Shown one piece after another: positions 34,094 to 43,554 of a DNA stretch of 64,000 bases (position 1 is its first letter; every line of letters begins with the position of its first letter). The position numbers and the translations under genes were made by a program. The notes below the pieces were generated by a model, which worked only from the letters and a program-made list of their open reading frames with translations, searched no databases and was not told the origin of the DNA. This DNA comes from Cytobacillus solani (GTDB taxonomy: Bacteria; Bacillota; Bacilli; Bacillales; Cytobacillaceae): positions 3,023,058 through 3,087,057 of the forward strand of contig NZ_LJIX01000006.1 in NCBI RefSeq assembly GCF_001420595.1. The letters run 5' to 3'.

Positions 34094-34378
34094 TTAAGAA
34101 GTGAAATCAAAATAGTTTCTTTTCAACAGCCTAGGCTGAGCCATCAGGTTAGTAAAGCTTGTTTCCGGACCGATTTCCTTCGTATTAATTAAAAACAATT
34201 GATCCTCAATTTCTCTAATTAGTAAATCCGATTGATAAATCATTTGACAATCATGACAAATGGTTGATGGGACATCACTGATTTTAATCGCTCTCGTACC
34301 GTCAGGAAGCTCCCAATAAACATGATCTGTTCCCTTTGTAATATTATTACTCTCACACCATTCACATTGTTCACTCAT
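34094..34378 (-). CDS. yokU: YokU family zinc-finger protein
   Basis: 94 residues with a YgiT/MqsA-type zinc finger: C-E-W-C near residue 5 and C-H-D-C near 40, followed by a helical tail. The family is regularly found beside kamA, as here, where it follows kamA by 12 bp. Probably co-transcribed from the sigma-54 promoter. Its function is unknown; a regulatory or accessory role in lysine aminomutase expression is possible. Confidence 0.88.
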   Translation of the reverse strand: MSEQCEWCESNNITKGTDHVYWELPDGTRAIKISDVPSTICHDCQMIYQSDLLIREIEDQLFLINTKEIGPETSFTNLMAQPRLLKRNYFDFTS

Positions 34379-34390
34379 GCATATTGCCCC

Positions 34391-35815
34391 CTACTCGCTC
34401 GTAACAGCTTTTTCTTCTTGATCGTATTTTTTATCTTTTTGCTGCTGTGCAATAAATTTCTTTTCTTTTAGTTCATCACGCTTCTCACGTTTATTTTTTA
34501 ATGATGCATGTGTTGGGTCATGCTCATATTGCTCTCTTCGATTTAGTCTTACCAAGTCTTCAGGTACAAGATTAAATTTTTCATCATTCATTAAAGCAGC
34601 AATTCCAACATTAGACCTCTTCTCATCCATATCAGGGTATACTTCCTTGAAATACCCTTCCGCTCTTCCTGGAATATAGTTTTCTGGTTCTGGATAGGTA
34701 GTGATGACCCCTTCAAAGTTCCGCAAAACCACTTTATCAGCACTTTGGGAGATTAAATAATTAGGCTGAAGTGAAATTTTCCCTCCGCCACCAGGAGCAT
34801 CTACAACAAATGTCGGCACTGCATATCCTGAAGTATGTCCACGGAGTCCTTCAATAATTTCAAGCCCTTTTGACACAGGTGCACGGAAATGGCCAATCCC
34901 TTCAGATAGATCACATTGGTAAATATAATATGGACGCACTCTAATTTTTACTAGGTCATGCATAAGTCTTTTCATAATTGGAACGCTGTCATTAATGCCC
35001 GCGAGGATGACTGACTGGTTTCCGACAGGTACACCCGCATTTGCCAGCATCTCACATGCCTTTTTCGATTCCTCGGTAATTTCAATCGAGGTGTTGAAAT
35101 GAGTGTTCAGCCAAATGGGATGATATTTTTTTAATATGCTGCAAAGGTTTTCCGTGATTCTTTGCGGGAAAACAACTGGTGCTCTCGTTCCAATGCGAAT
35201 AATTTCGACATGATCAATTTCCCTTAGATTTTTTAGGATGTATTCTAATATATTGTCATTAATTAATAGACCGTCTCCGCCAGAAATGAGTACATCTCTA
35301 ACTTCTGGGGTATTTCTAATATAGTCTATTGCTCCATCGAGCTGCTTCTTCGGAACTCCCATGCCAATCTGGCCAGAAAATCTTCGCCTCGTACAATAAC
35401 GGCAGTACATAGAGCATTGGTTAGTAACAAGAAATAACACGCGGTCAGGATATCGATGAGTAAGTCCAGGAACAGGCGAATCTTCATCTTCATGAAGCGG
35501 ATCTTCGAGATCGTATTTAGTCTTATATATTTCTTTAGAAATAGGGACTGACTGCATTCTGATCGGACATCGCGGATCATCTGGGTTCATAAGTGAAGCA
35601 TAATAAGGAGTAATATTTAATGGAATCGTTTTCGTGGATATGCGTACACCTTCCTCTTCTTCAGGTGTAAGATTAATCACTTTCTTTAAATCATCAACAG
35701 TACGAATGGTATTCGTCAGCTGCCATAGCCAATCATTCCATTGTTCTTCTGTCACATCTTTCCATAGTTCAATGTCTTTCCAATAACGGCTAGGCTTGTA
35801 TAAGAATGATTTCAT
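34391..35815 (-). CDS. kamA: L-lysine 2,3-aminomutase
   Basis: 474 residues. The radical-SAM cluster motif C-S-M-Y-C-R-Y-C lies near 133-140. The PLP-binding lysine region is DAPGGGGKISLQPNY near 330, and substrate motifs include TRRRFSG near 141 and LISGGDGL near 175. It converts L-lysine to β-lysine, which YodP-type enzymes acetylate to the osmolyte N-acetyl-β-lysine or which is degraded. AGGAGGAA precedes the ATG. A canonical sigma-54 promoter lies 37 bp upstream, so kamA is separately regulated here from yodT-P. Confidence 0.96.
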   Translation of the reverse strand: MKSFLYKPSRYWKDIELWKDVTEEQWNDWLWQLTNTIRTVDDLKKVINLTPEEEEGVRISTKTIPLNITPYYASLMNPDDPRCPIRMQSVPISKEIYKTKYDLEDPLHEDEDSPVPGLTHRYPDRVLFLVTNQCSMYCRYCTRRRFSGQIGMGVPKKQLDGAIDYIRNTPEVRDVLISGGDGLLINDNILEYILKNLREIDHVEIIRIGTRAPVVFPQRITENLCSILKKYHPIWLNTHFNTSIEITEESKKACEMLANAGVPVGNQSVILAGINDSVPIMKRLMHDLVKIRVRPYYIYQCDLSEGIGHFRAPVSKGLEIIEGLRGHTSGYAVPTFVVDAPGGGGKISLQPNYLISQSADKVVLRNFEGVITTYPEPENYIPGRAEGYFKEVYPDMDEKRSNVGIAALMNDEKFNLVPEDLVRLNRREQYEHDPTHASLKNKREKRDELKEKKFIAQQQKDKKYDQEEKAVTSE

Positions 35816-35851
35816 TCAAATTCCTCCTATAAATTCTCTTTATACCTACCA

Positions 35852-35867
35852 TGCAACTTCCGTGCCA
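35852..35867 (-). promoter_or_regulatory. Sigma-54 (SigL) promoter of kamA
   Basis: On the minus strand TGGCACGGAAGTTGCA matches the -24/-12 consensus TGGCACG-N4-TTGCW exactly. The kamA ATG is 37 nt from the -12 element. A sigma-54 activator gene lies in the same locus at 46601. Confidence 0.9.
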
Positions 35868-35909
35868 ATATTCAGAATAATCACTATAGAATATGCCCCA
35901 GCCGTTCTA

Positions 35910-35934
35910 TGTGACAGTTATAAATATTTTCACA
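35910..35934. promoter_or_regulatory. Possible activator-binding inverted repeat upstream of kamA
   Basis: TGTGA and TCACA flank a 15-nt AT-rich spacer, 43 bp upstream of the -24 element. It could be the enhancer site for the sigma-54 activator. The spacing is longer than a Crp/Fnr site (6 nt). Confidence 0.35.
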
Positions 35935-35967
35935 CCTTATTTATTTATTTGATATTCAAGGAAAAAA

Positions 35968-36003
35968 TAGGAAAGAGTGCCGATTTATCGGCACTCTTTC
36001 CTT
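35968..36003 (-). terminator. Rho-independent terminator after the chelatase operon
   Basis: AAAGAGTGCCGAT / ATCGGCACTCTTT form a 13-bp stem followed on the minus strand by TTTCCTATTTTTT. It separates the CobN gene from kamA. Confidence 0.9.
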
Positions 36004-36090
36004 CTTAAAATGTCATTTATATACTTTTTCAGCTTATATAAGCTGCCAGAAAACTGTCATTCACATGCCGATTATTTAGCACAACTATAT

Positions 36091-39000
36091 TTACACCTTT
36101 TCTTCTATTGAACCCTCCAGTTGTAAATAGGCTTCTTTAAGCTGGTGAAACTCATCTTCAGTTGCTTCCCAATAGCCTCGTGTCTGACTTTCAAGCAATC
36201 TTTCCATCATACTATGGAGTGCAAAGCGATTATTCTTCATTAGCTCTTCTCTACGTTTCTCATCGGCTATATACGTAGAATTCAACTCACTAAAAATCCA
36301 ACTATCCACCTTATTTGTTGTTGCAGCTAATCCAATCAGGTTTTCAAACCTTTCGAGGATTTGTTGAGTACCATGCTGTTCATGGGCAAGTAAACCATCA
36401 ATCCATTTCGGATTTAATACTCTTGTACGTACACCCCGCTCAATGGATTTTTTCACATCTTCAGTTTGGACCAATTCTCCTGTTGTATCAGAAATATAGA
36501 CTGGTGTCTTCCTTCCTCTTTCAACCTCAACCGCCTTTGAAAAACCGCCAAAATATTCATAGTAATGGTCAAGATCGATCACTTCAAGCTCTAAATTACT
36601 TCTAATTTGTGATACTAGATCAACTGCTTGCAGATGAAGCTTTAACAGTTGTGAGCTCGGTTTGCCCCGAGAGCCAATTCCATATACATATTGAATGTCA
36701 TTTACATAGCCTTTTGCCAAATCCGCTTCCTCTTGCCAATTTCTTTCCCCGACAAGGCTTGTAACCCTTGTACTATACGCACCTTCTGAAGGACCAAATA
36801 TCCTTGCTGCGGCAAGCTGGTTAGCTTCCTCCACTTCATATCCTTGACTGATTAATTGTTCGAATATCCTCTTTGTATTTGCTTTCAAACAATTATTATT
36901 GTCAGATTCATCTAATCTAGCTCTCTTTAAAAATAGGTCGCTTAAGTCCTCTATTACATTTGGGAAAATGTCTCGGAAAAAGCCAGTCATATAAATGACA
37001 ACATCTATTCTAGGTCTTCCAAGCTCCTTAATTGGAATAATTTCATAGTTTGGTTTAAAGCTTCCCTTTGAGGCTTGCACACGGACACCTAAATAGTGCA
37101 AAATTTGCCCAATGGTTTCACCTTGAGTGCGGGAGGTTTCAAATCCCCAAAGAACAATCCCTGTTGAAGCTGGATAGTTGCCAAATTCCTCGTAATATTG
37201 AGCGATTGTATTTTCTGCAATGATCTTCCCTCTTTCAGCAGCTGTTTTTTCAGGGATTAGACGTGGATCGAATTGGTATAGATTATGCCCAGATGGAAGA
37301 ATCTCTGGATTTTTCACGATATCCCCGGCTAATTTTACTGGAAGGTATTTCCCTGACAATGCTTGAAGCAAGCCTTGCTCCTCATATGTTTTCATACTAT
37401 TCATAAAGGCATGATAACCAAATTTCAGTGATTCATAGCAGTTTTTGCGGGATTCCTCCGATGCAAGTAAACAATTATCAAAATAGCATGTTTCAATAAA
37501 TTGATTAACAATTTGGTTCTCCACTTCATCTAGCTGTTCCATTTCTTCTTGCAAACAATCCTCTAGTATCTTGCTGTAATCCTTTCCATTATCCTCTGAA
37601 ATAATTCTTTTGATTGATTTTAACGATCCACGGTCATACCGAAGAACATGCTTCATATAATTTCTTGCCTCTTCATCATTATAGCCTTTGCCAAAGATAT
37701 GCAGCCCTTTAGGGATGAGCGATCGTTTCATGTGATATAATTCGATTTCAATATCATGAATAGTAGTTGCTGTGAAATGAAGAGCATGAATTTTCTTCAT
37801 AATTTCCGTATTTAAGCTGGCACATCGATTCAGGTCCAGCTTTTCTGCTTCAGAATAGTTAGCTAGAAGCTCCTCAAGCTCTACATATTCCCCATATAAA
37901 TCACTAGTCACAAAGGGAGGAGTTTGATAGCTTACTAAGACAGCATGTGTACGCCGTTTAGCAATCATAGCCTCTGATGGGTTTCCAATATAATAGATGT
38001 ATACATGAGGGACATCCCCAATTAACTCATCAGGAACACAATCACCTGATACGGCAACTTCCTTTCCCTTTAAGAATTCAAGTGTACCGTGCGTTCCAAC
38101 ATGGACCATGGCATCTGCCTGAAAGGCATCCTTTAACCAGCAATAGAAAGCAGCATATTGATGGTGGGGATTTAATGACTTGTCATGATACGTATTTGCT
38201 AGTTTGTCATCAGAACTTCTAGCAGGTTGTAATCCTATAAATACATTGCCTAGTATCATGCCAGGTATAAGAAAATCTGATCCGTCTGCCATGATCGTCC
38301 CCGGAGTATGTCCCCAGTCATGGGTCAGCTCTTTAAAAATTTTCTTCTCTTCAATATAGCTTTCATATGCAGCTGATTGATATCGCAGGAAACCACTGAA
38401 GGTTTTCTCTGTTCCCCATTTCCCTGAATTGACTAGCTTTCCAGCAGTGAATTGATCCATCAGCTGTTCTTTCGTTACTTCTGGTACTGAATATCCTTCT
38501 GTTCGCAATAATTTTAGGATATTTATGACAGAAGGAAATGTATCAATATAGGAAGCAGAAAATAGACTGTCCTCACCTGGAGGATAGTTATAGCAAATAA
38601 TCGCAACCTTTTTGTCCCGATTTTCTTTCTTCTGTAACGCTAAAGTTTTCTCCACCCGATTTAAAAGACTCTGGACTCGCTCTTCTATTAAGACAAGTTC
38701 TTGATGATTAAATTCAAAGGTTTGATCATCATTCACATCCTCAAGTGCCCCAACCGGAAATGTTCCAATAGAGCCATCTAATTCAGGCAGCATGACAGAT
38801 GTTAAATATTCAGATGAATCTATTCCTTGAATGGATTCCTTCCATTTTTCAACTGTTCTTCTTGTGATAAAAAATGGGTGAAAAATCGGCACATCTAACT
38901 CCTCTAAAAAAGGGACAACCTCATTCGAATTCCCTCCTATAGGACCAGCACCAATACGAAATGGCACAAAATTCAGCAGTACATTCACCTTAATGCTTTC

Positions 39001-39846
39001 ATTGACTAGCAAATTTCGAAAACGATTAACATCAATACTAGCTACACCAGGTGCTAGAATCGGGATGATATTGGCCATCGGCTTAAGTCTCTCAATAATT
39101 TGCTGGACACATTTCACATTGCTGGCACGAAAATGATAGCCTAAAAACAAAACACCTATAACCGGTTTTTCTTGATCAAAAGGAAATTCTTTCTCATATT
39201 CAATTAATGAATCATATACCTTTTTTCGTTTATCATCATAAATATAAAGCTCATCTTTAATAAGTGGCTTATACGGCACTGGTAAATAATGTTTATCTCC
39301 TTCTCCATACTCTCTAGCAAGAAATATAAGCAGCTGATTTACATATTCCTCATTTGCATACATCCAATATTCTACAATCGTCGCAAGCTGAAGAAAATTG
39401 TCCCTCTTTTCTTCAGGCAACTTTGAAGTGTATTCATTTATCTTATCCTCGTTATCTAAGACAAATAAAGATGCGGGCTTTCCATTGCTGACAAGAACCT
39501 GGAACACGTCCTCACCAGTTAAATATCCTAATTTAAATTGACTTTTCATCAGTTCATCCTGAATCGAGAAGTATACCTTTTCTGCATCAGGACGTGCATA
39601 TTGCAGATATTCAGCAATAACCGCTACCCATTCTTCTGGACAGAGTCGTAAATCAACAATAATCAAGTCAGATTTCCTAATTGCCTCTATTAATATACGA
39701 CTCTTCTCATTATTTTCAACAGAGCCTTTTGCATCGAATAAACTCATTGTTAAAATGCTCGGATAGTTCGTATTAAATTTTCGATAGGCTGTTGCAGAAT
39801 CTGCTAATATAGCAGTTGCCGATGTGATGAATGTAATATGCGTCAT
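36091..39846 (-). CDS. CobN/BchH-like metal chelatase large subunit
   Basis: 1251 residues, the usual size of the CobN/Mg-chelatase H family. The hallmark HVGTHGTLEFLKGKE is near 580, TRVTSLVGERNW lies near 1030, and ETSRTQGETIGQ lies near 905. CobN-type proteins bind a tetrapyrrole and, with an ATP-driven I/D pair, insert or in some cases remove a metal. No cobalamin-synthesis gene is nearby, while iron-uptake type genes and Fur-like sites are. GTGGAGGAAG precedes the ATG. It is the last gene of the operon. The metal and direction of reaction are unproven. Confidence 0.9.
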   Translation of the reverse strand: MTHITFITSATAILADSATAYRKFNTNYPSILTMSLFDAKGSVENNEKSRILIEAIRKSDLIIVDLRLCPEEWVAVIAEYLQYARPDAEKVYFSIQDELMKSQFKLGYLTGEDVFQVLVSNGKPASLFVLDNEDKINEYTSKLPEEKRDNFLQLATIVEYWMYANEEYVNQLLIFLAREYGEGDKHYLPVPYKPLIKDELYIYDDKRKKVYDSLIEYEKEFPFDQEKPVIGVLFLGYHFRASNVKCVQQIIERLKPMANIIPILAPGVASIDVNRFRNLLVNESIKVNVLLNFVPFRIGAGPIGGNSNEVVPFLEELDVPIFHPFFITRRTVEKWKESIQGIDSSEYLTSVMLPELDGSIGTFPVGALEDVNDDQTFEFNHQELVLIEERVQSLLNRVEKTLALQKKENRDKKVAIICYNYPPGEDSLFSASYIDTFPSVINILKLLRTEGYSVPEVTKEQLMDQFTAGKLVNSGKWGTEKTFSGFLRYQSAAYESYIEEKKIFKELTHDWGHTPGTIMADGSDFLIPGMILGNVFIGLQPARSSDDKLANTYHDKSLNPHHQYAAFYCWLKDAFQADAMVHVGTHGTLEFLKGKEVAVSGDCVPDELIGDVPHVYIYYIGNPSEAMIAKRRTHAVLVSYQTPPFVTSDLYGEYVELEELLANYSEAEKLDLNRCASLNTEIMKKIHALHFTATTIHDIEIELYHMKRSLIPKGLHIFGKGYNDEEARNYMKHVLRYDRGSLKSIKRIISEDNGKDYSKILEDCLQEEMEQLDEVENQIVNQFIETCYFDNCLLASEESRKNCYESLKFGYHAFMNSMKTYEEQGLLQALSGKYLPVKLAGDIVKNPEILPSGHNLYQFDPRLIPEKTAAERGKIIAENTIAQYYEEFGNYPASTGIVLWGFETSRTQGETIGQILHYLGVRVQASKGSFKPNYEIIPIKELGRPRIDVVIYMTGFFRDIFPNVIEDLSDLFLKRARLDESDNNNCLKANTKRIFEQLISQGYEVEEANQLAAARIFGPSEGAYSTRVTSLVGERNWQEEADLAKGYVNDIQYVYGIGSRGKPSSQLLKLHLQAVDLVSQIRSNLELEVIDLDHYYEYFGGFSKAVEVERGRKTPVYISDTTGELVQTEDVKKSIERGVRTRVLNPKWIDGLLAHEQHGTQQILERFENLIGLAATTNKVDSWIFSELNSTYIADEKRREELMKNNRFALHSMMERLLESQTRGYWEATEDEFHQLKEAYLQLEGSIEEKV

Positions 39847-39862
39847 TCTTCCTCCACTTTTT

Positions 39863-41753
39863 TCAACTAGAGTTAATTGCTTTCACAATACTGTCTGAAC
39901 GAATATCTTCCATTTTGCAATACGATGCGCCGAATTCCTTTGCTAATTCTTTCGCAAGTCCCAGTTGGATAAATCCTGTTTCTGTATCAATAACCATGCT
40001 TTTTATCTTTTGAGACTGAATCTCATCACATATTGTTATTGCTTCCTTCCATTGATTACCAGCTGATTTCATTGAATTAGCACGACCATCAGTGATTAAA
40101 ACTAGAAACGGTGCATAATCAGGATCTTTATAGTTGATCAACCTTATTTTATTCAAGGCAGTTTCAAGTCCTAATGCTAAAGGGGTATTTCCGCCCGTCG
40201 GAATTTCAGCTAATTCTTTAATTGCAAGCTCAATACTTCTAGTCGGTTCAAGCAGAACCTTGCTTTCATCATTTGAAAAGGTAATTAACCCAACTTTGTC
40301 TCTTTTTTGATACGCCTCTTGCAGTAAAGATAATATCGCCGATTTAACGATGCTCATCCGTTTTTTTACACCCATCGAACCGCTTGCATCAACTAAAAAT
40401 AAAATCAAATTTCCTGTCCGCTTTTCCCTCACCTTTTGCCGAAGATCTGAAGAATGAATGACAATAAAATTGCCATTCGATTTCCTTACTTTTTGATATC
40501 TTGCTGCTACTCTTATTGTGGCATCAAAAGCGATATCGGATGGCTTCCCTATTGGAAGCTTGCTTTTAATATAGCGGCCGACTTTTTTTGACGTTTTTGT
40601 TCGTGTCCTTTTTCCATTGCCTTCTTTTCTTATTGAGCTTTTTTGCACAAAAGGCTCGATAAGAGACAAATCAATTAATTCTTGTGGCGCTTCCACACTT
40701 TCCTTTATAATGCTTTCTTGTTCAAATTCCCCATCCTTATTTGTCTGTTCTGCTTGAAACGGTTCCTTTATACTCTCCATCTCTGTCTGATTATTCTCTA
40801 TATCAGTTTGAACAGACTCATCTTTACTTGATTCTTTTTGCTGCTGATTAATCACATCACGCATACGGTGTGGAAGCACAAATTCGGCTGCCTCCTGTAT
40901 ATGCTTTATAGATAGTGTGTTTTCTTGATTGAGAGCGGCCATTGCCTTAGCGGTTTCAATAAGAAGCAAGTCGGCACGATGCCCTTCACAGCATGCTTGT
41001 AAGGTAATTTCAGCTGCAAACCTCTCTATTTCTTCTTGCACGGAGAGTTTCGCGAGTAATCTCTTAGCCAGCTGGATGTGGTTTTGCAGATCAGCAAGCT
41101 GCCACTGTTGCTGCTTACAAAAGCCTTCTTTATCACGTTCATATGCCAATCTGCTCTCAATAATTTGCTTTCTTAGCTGAATATCTGTTTCTCCCTTAAC
41201 ATGTACATACAAACCAAACCGATCCAAGAATTTAGATGAAAGCACCCCTTCGTCTGGATTCATCGTTCCAATTAACAAGAAATCAGAATAATAATCAGAT
41301 GAGATCCCTTCCCTTTCGATCTTAATTTCTTTCGTTTCTTTCACATTCATTAGTATATTTGCCACACCATTAGATAAAAGGTTGACTTCATCTATGTATA
41401 AGATTTTCCCATGGGCTCTAGCCAATAACCCGTGCTGGAATTTTCTTTTTCCAGTCTTTAATACATGTTCAAAATTTATTCCTCCGAGAATCTGCTCTTC
41501 CGTTGCATTTAGCGGAAGCTCAATTAATGAGGCTGACTCTTCTAGCAACGGCAAGATTCCTCTGACTAAAGTAGATTTAGCAGTTCCTTTATCACCTGCA
41601 AGTAATACACCGCCAATTTTTGGGTTTATTAAGGCAAGGAGAATCGCCTTTTTGGCTTTCTCCTGTCCATATTATTAAGGCAAGGAGAATCGCCTTTTTG
41701 GCTTTCTCCTGTCCATATATCGCTGTAAAGGGGTACGACCATTTCCCATTCAT
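39863..41753 (-). pseudogene. ChlD/BchD-like chelatase subunit, frame broken by a 46-bp tandem duplication
   Basis: From ATG 41753 (AGAGGTG 6 nt upstream) the frame reads MNGKWSYPFTAIYGQEKAKK, then is shifted by an exact 46-bp duplication at 41626-41717. Removing one copy gives 614 codons: an AAA+ domain with Walker A AGDKGTAKST and Walker B ILYIDEVNLL, an acidic Gln/Glu-rich linker (about 300-350) and a C-terminal VWA domain with MIDAS D-A-S-G-S. Read as is, only a fragment from TTG 41554, lacking Walker A, stays open. The D subunit would bridge the ATPase ring and CobN. Inactivation, a switch, or an assembly error are all possible. Confidence 0.85.
41626..41717 (-). repeat. Exact 46-bp tandem duplication inside the chlD-like gene
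   Basis: Copies at 41626-41671 and 41672-41717 are identical and adjacent. 46 is not a multiple of 3, and in-frame TAA TAA codons appear at the joint. Each copy also contains a GGAGAAAGCCAAAAAGGCGA / TCGCCTTTTTGGCTTTCTCC inverted repeat, which may favour slippage. Confidence 0.95.
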
Positions 41754-41764
41754 TTTTGACACCT

Positions 41765-42721
41765 CTATTGCAGCACTTGATAACTATTAATTACCGATTC
41801 AATAATAGCTGTATCAAATGTGCGTTTTTCAAAAGGCTTTCTTTTTAAGCGATGGGGCACAACAAGGGCTGCTGCTCTTGAAATATCCTCAACAATAACC
41901 TCTGTTCGATTTTCAAATGCAGCAATGGTGATCGCCGTCTTTATCATCGTTATATCACATCGATGCCCTTCCACTTCATTCATGATTGCGATCTTCACAG
42001 CCATTTCAATCAGCTGATCAGGAACAACTACATCTTTAAGTATGTCTCTTGCTGATAAAATCGAATTTCTTAAGTGCTGCTGATCGTAATTAAACCGTTC
42101 AATAAATGCATCGGGGTTATCTTCAAATTGTAATCTTCGCTGAATAACCTCCATTCGCTTACTCAGTTCCTTCTCCCCATAAACCTCTATTGATAAAGCA
42201 AATCGGTCAAGGAGCTGTGGTCTTAAATCACCCTCTTCTGGATTCATTGTTCCTACCAAAATAAATTTAGCTGGGTAGGAATGTGAAATTCCTTCACGTT
42301 CAATCATGTTTACTCCCATAGCCGCGGCATCTAAAAGGACATCAACAATGTGATCCTCAAGAAGATTAACTTCATCGACGTACAAAATCTGGTTATGTGC
42401 TTCAGCTAGAATGCCAGGTTCGAATTTCTTTTCACCTGTTTTAATGGCATATTCCACATCGATTGTTCCCACTACCCGATCCTCAGTTGCACTAATTGGC
42501 AAATCAATGACTTTTAATGATACAGATGAATACTCTTCTTTCGTTGCCCAGGAAGGAATAATTTCTGCTAGTGCCCTGACCGCGGTAGATTTCGCTGTTC
42601 CTTTTTCCCCGCGAATTAACACTCCGCCAAGAAATGGATTAATTACATTTAAGATTAATGCTAGCTTCATATTTTCCTGACCAACAATTTCTGTTAAAGG
42701 ATACAATTTATGTTGAACCAT
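41765..42721 (-). CDS. Magnesium-chelatase I-like AAA+ ATPase
   Basis: 318 residues. Walker A RGEKGTAKST near 38, Walker B ILYVDEVNLL near 112, sensor GTMNPEEG near 157, and an arginine-finger region L-L-D-R-F. This is the I subunit (BchI/ChlI class) that forms a ring and drives metal movement by CobN with the D subunit. It ends 11 bp before the chlD-like gene. Intact, in contrast to its neighbour. Confidence 0.93.
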   Translation of the reverse strand: MVQHKLYPLTEIVGQENMKLALILNVINPFLGGVLIRGEKGTAKSTAVRALAEIIPSWATKEEYSSVSLKVIDLPISATEDRVVGTIDVEYAIKTGEKKFEPGILAEAHNQILYVDEVNLLEDHIVDVLLDAAAMGVNMIEREGISHSYPAKFILVGTMNPEEGDLRPQLLDRFALSIEVYGEKELSKRMEVIQRRLQFEDNPDAFIERFNYDQQHLRNSILSARDILKDVVVPDQLIEMAVKIAIMNEVEGHRCDITMIKTAITIAAFENRTEVIVEDISRAAALVVPHRLKRKPFEKRTFDTAIIESVINSYQVLQ

Positions 42722-42753
42722 TTTTATCCTCCTTGTAGTTGCTAAACCACGTA

Positions 42754-43542
42754 CTAGTTTCTAGCTATTAGGCTTTTTGGTGTAAAAAAAGGGGCACCGT
42801 CTTCCTCACTTATTTTTGCATCTATTGAAAAAACGGTTCTAAATAGGTTTTGATTAATAACATCCATTGGTTTTCCTGATGTATAAATTTCCCCATTTTT
42901 CATGACAACGATGTGATCACTATATTTAGAAGCTTGATTAATATCATGAAGCACCATCATAATCGTCATTTGTAATTCTTTATTTAAATACTTTACTAGC
43001 TCCATAATTTCTAGCTGGTGAGCAATATCTAAATAGGTTGTTGGCTCATCGAGCAAAAGAATTTTTGGAGATTGAACGACAGCCATCGCAATCCAGGCAC
43101 GCTGCCGCTCACCGCCAGAAAGTCTTTTAAGCGATTGATGCTGTAAATGAGTAAGATTTGTAATAGAAATGGCCCAATTAATCATTTCCTCATCTTTTTG
43201 TGATAAATTTTCATACCATTTACGATGTGGGAGCCTGCCGTGTGAAACAAGATCCCTAACGGTTAATTCAAGTTCATAATTCTGAGTTTGGGAAAGCATC
43301 GTAATCGTTTTCGCCAATTCACGTGAATGAATGATAGAAACTTTTTTTCCATCAATTGAAACAATGCCTTCGTTTGGATGAATCAAATTCGTCATTATTC
43401 GCAGCAATGTTGATTTTCCTGACCCATTCGGACCGATAATGCTCGTAATTTTTTCTGATTGAACGTGTAAAGATAAATTATGTATGGAAAAAGTTGATGA
43501 CTGCTTATAGCTGACATGCTCTGCTGCTAATGAAATTGGCAT
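42754..43542 (-). CDS. ABC importer ATP-binding protein (FecE/BtuD class)
   Basis: 262 residues from ATG 43542 with AAAGGAGG upstream. Walker A GPNGSGKSTLL near 37, signature LSGGERQRAWIA near 138, Walker B ILLLDEPTTYLD near 157. The family powers uptake of siderophores, heme or cobalamin. It follows the binding protein by 12 bp and precedes the chelatase genes by 32 bp, so import and chelatase functions are one operon. Confidence 0.94.
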   Translation of the reverse strand: MPISLAAEHVSYKQSSTFSIHNLSLHVQSEKITSIIGPNGSGKSTLLRIMTNLIHPNEGIVSIDGKKVSIIHSRELAKTITMLSQTQNYELELTVRDLVSHGRLPHRKWYENLSQKDEEMINWAISITNLTHLQHQSLKRLSGGERQRAWIAMAVVQSPKILLLDEPTTYLDIAHQLEIMELVKYLNKELQMTIMMVLHDINQASKYSDHIVVMKNGEIYTSGKPMDVINQNLFRTVFSIDAKISEEDGAPFFTPKSLIARN

Positions 43543-43554
43543 CAAAATCCTCCT

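Noticed and set aside
36091-39846. CobN as part of aerobic B12 synthesis
   Set aside because: No other cob or cbi gene is in the window and control looks iron-linked. Not excluded if such genes lie elsewhere.
41626-41717. Target-site duplication of an insertion element
   Set aside because: The copies are directly adjacent with nothing between; 46 bp is unlike usual target duplications.
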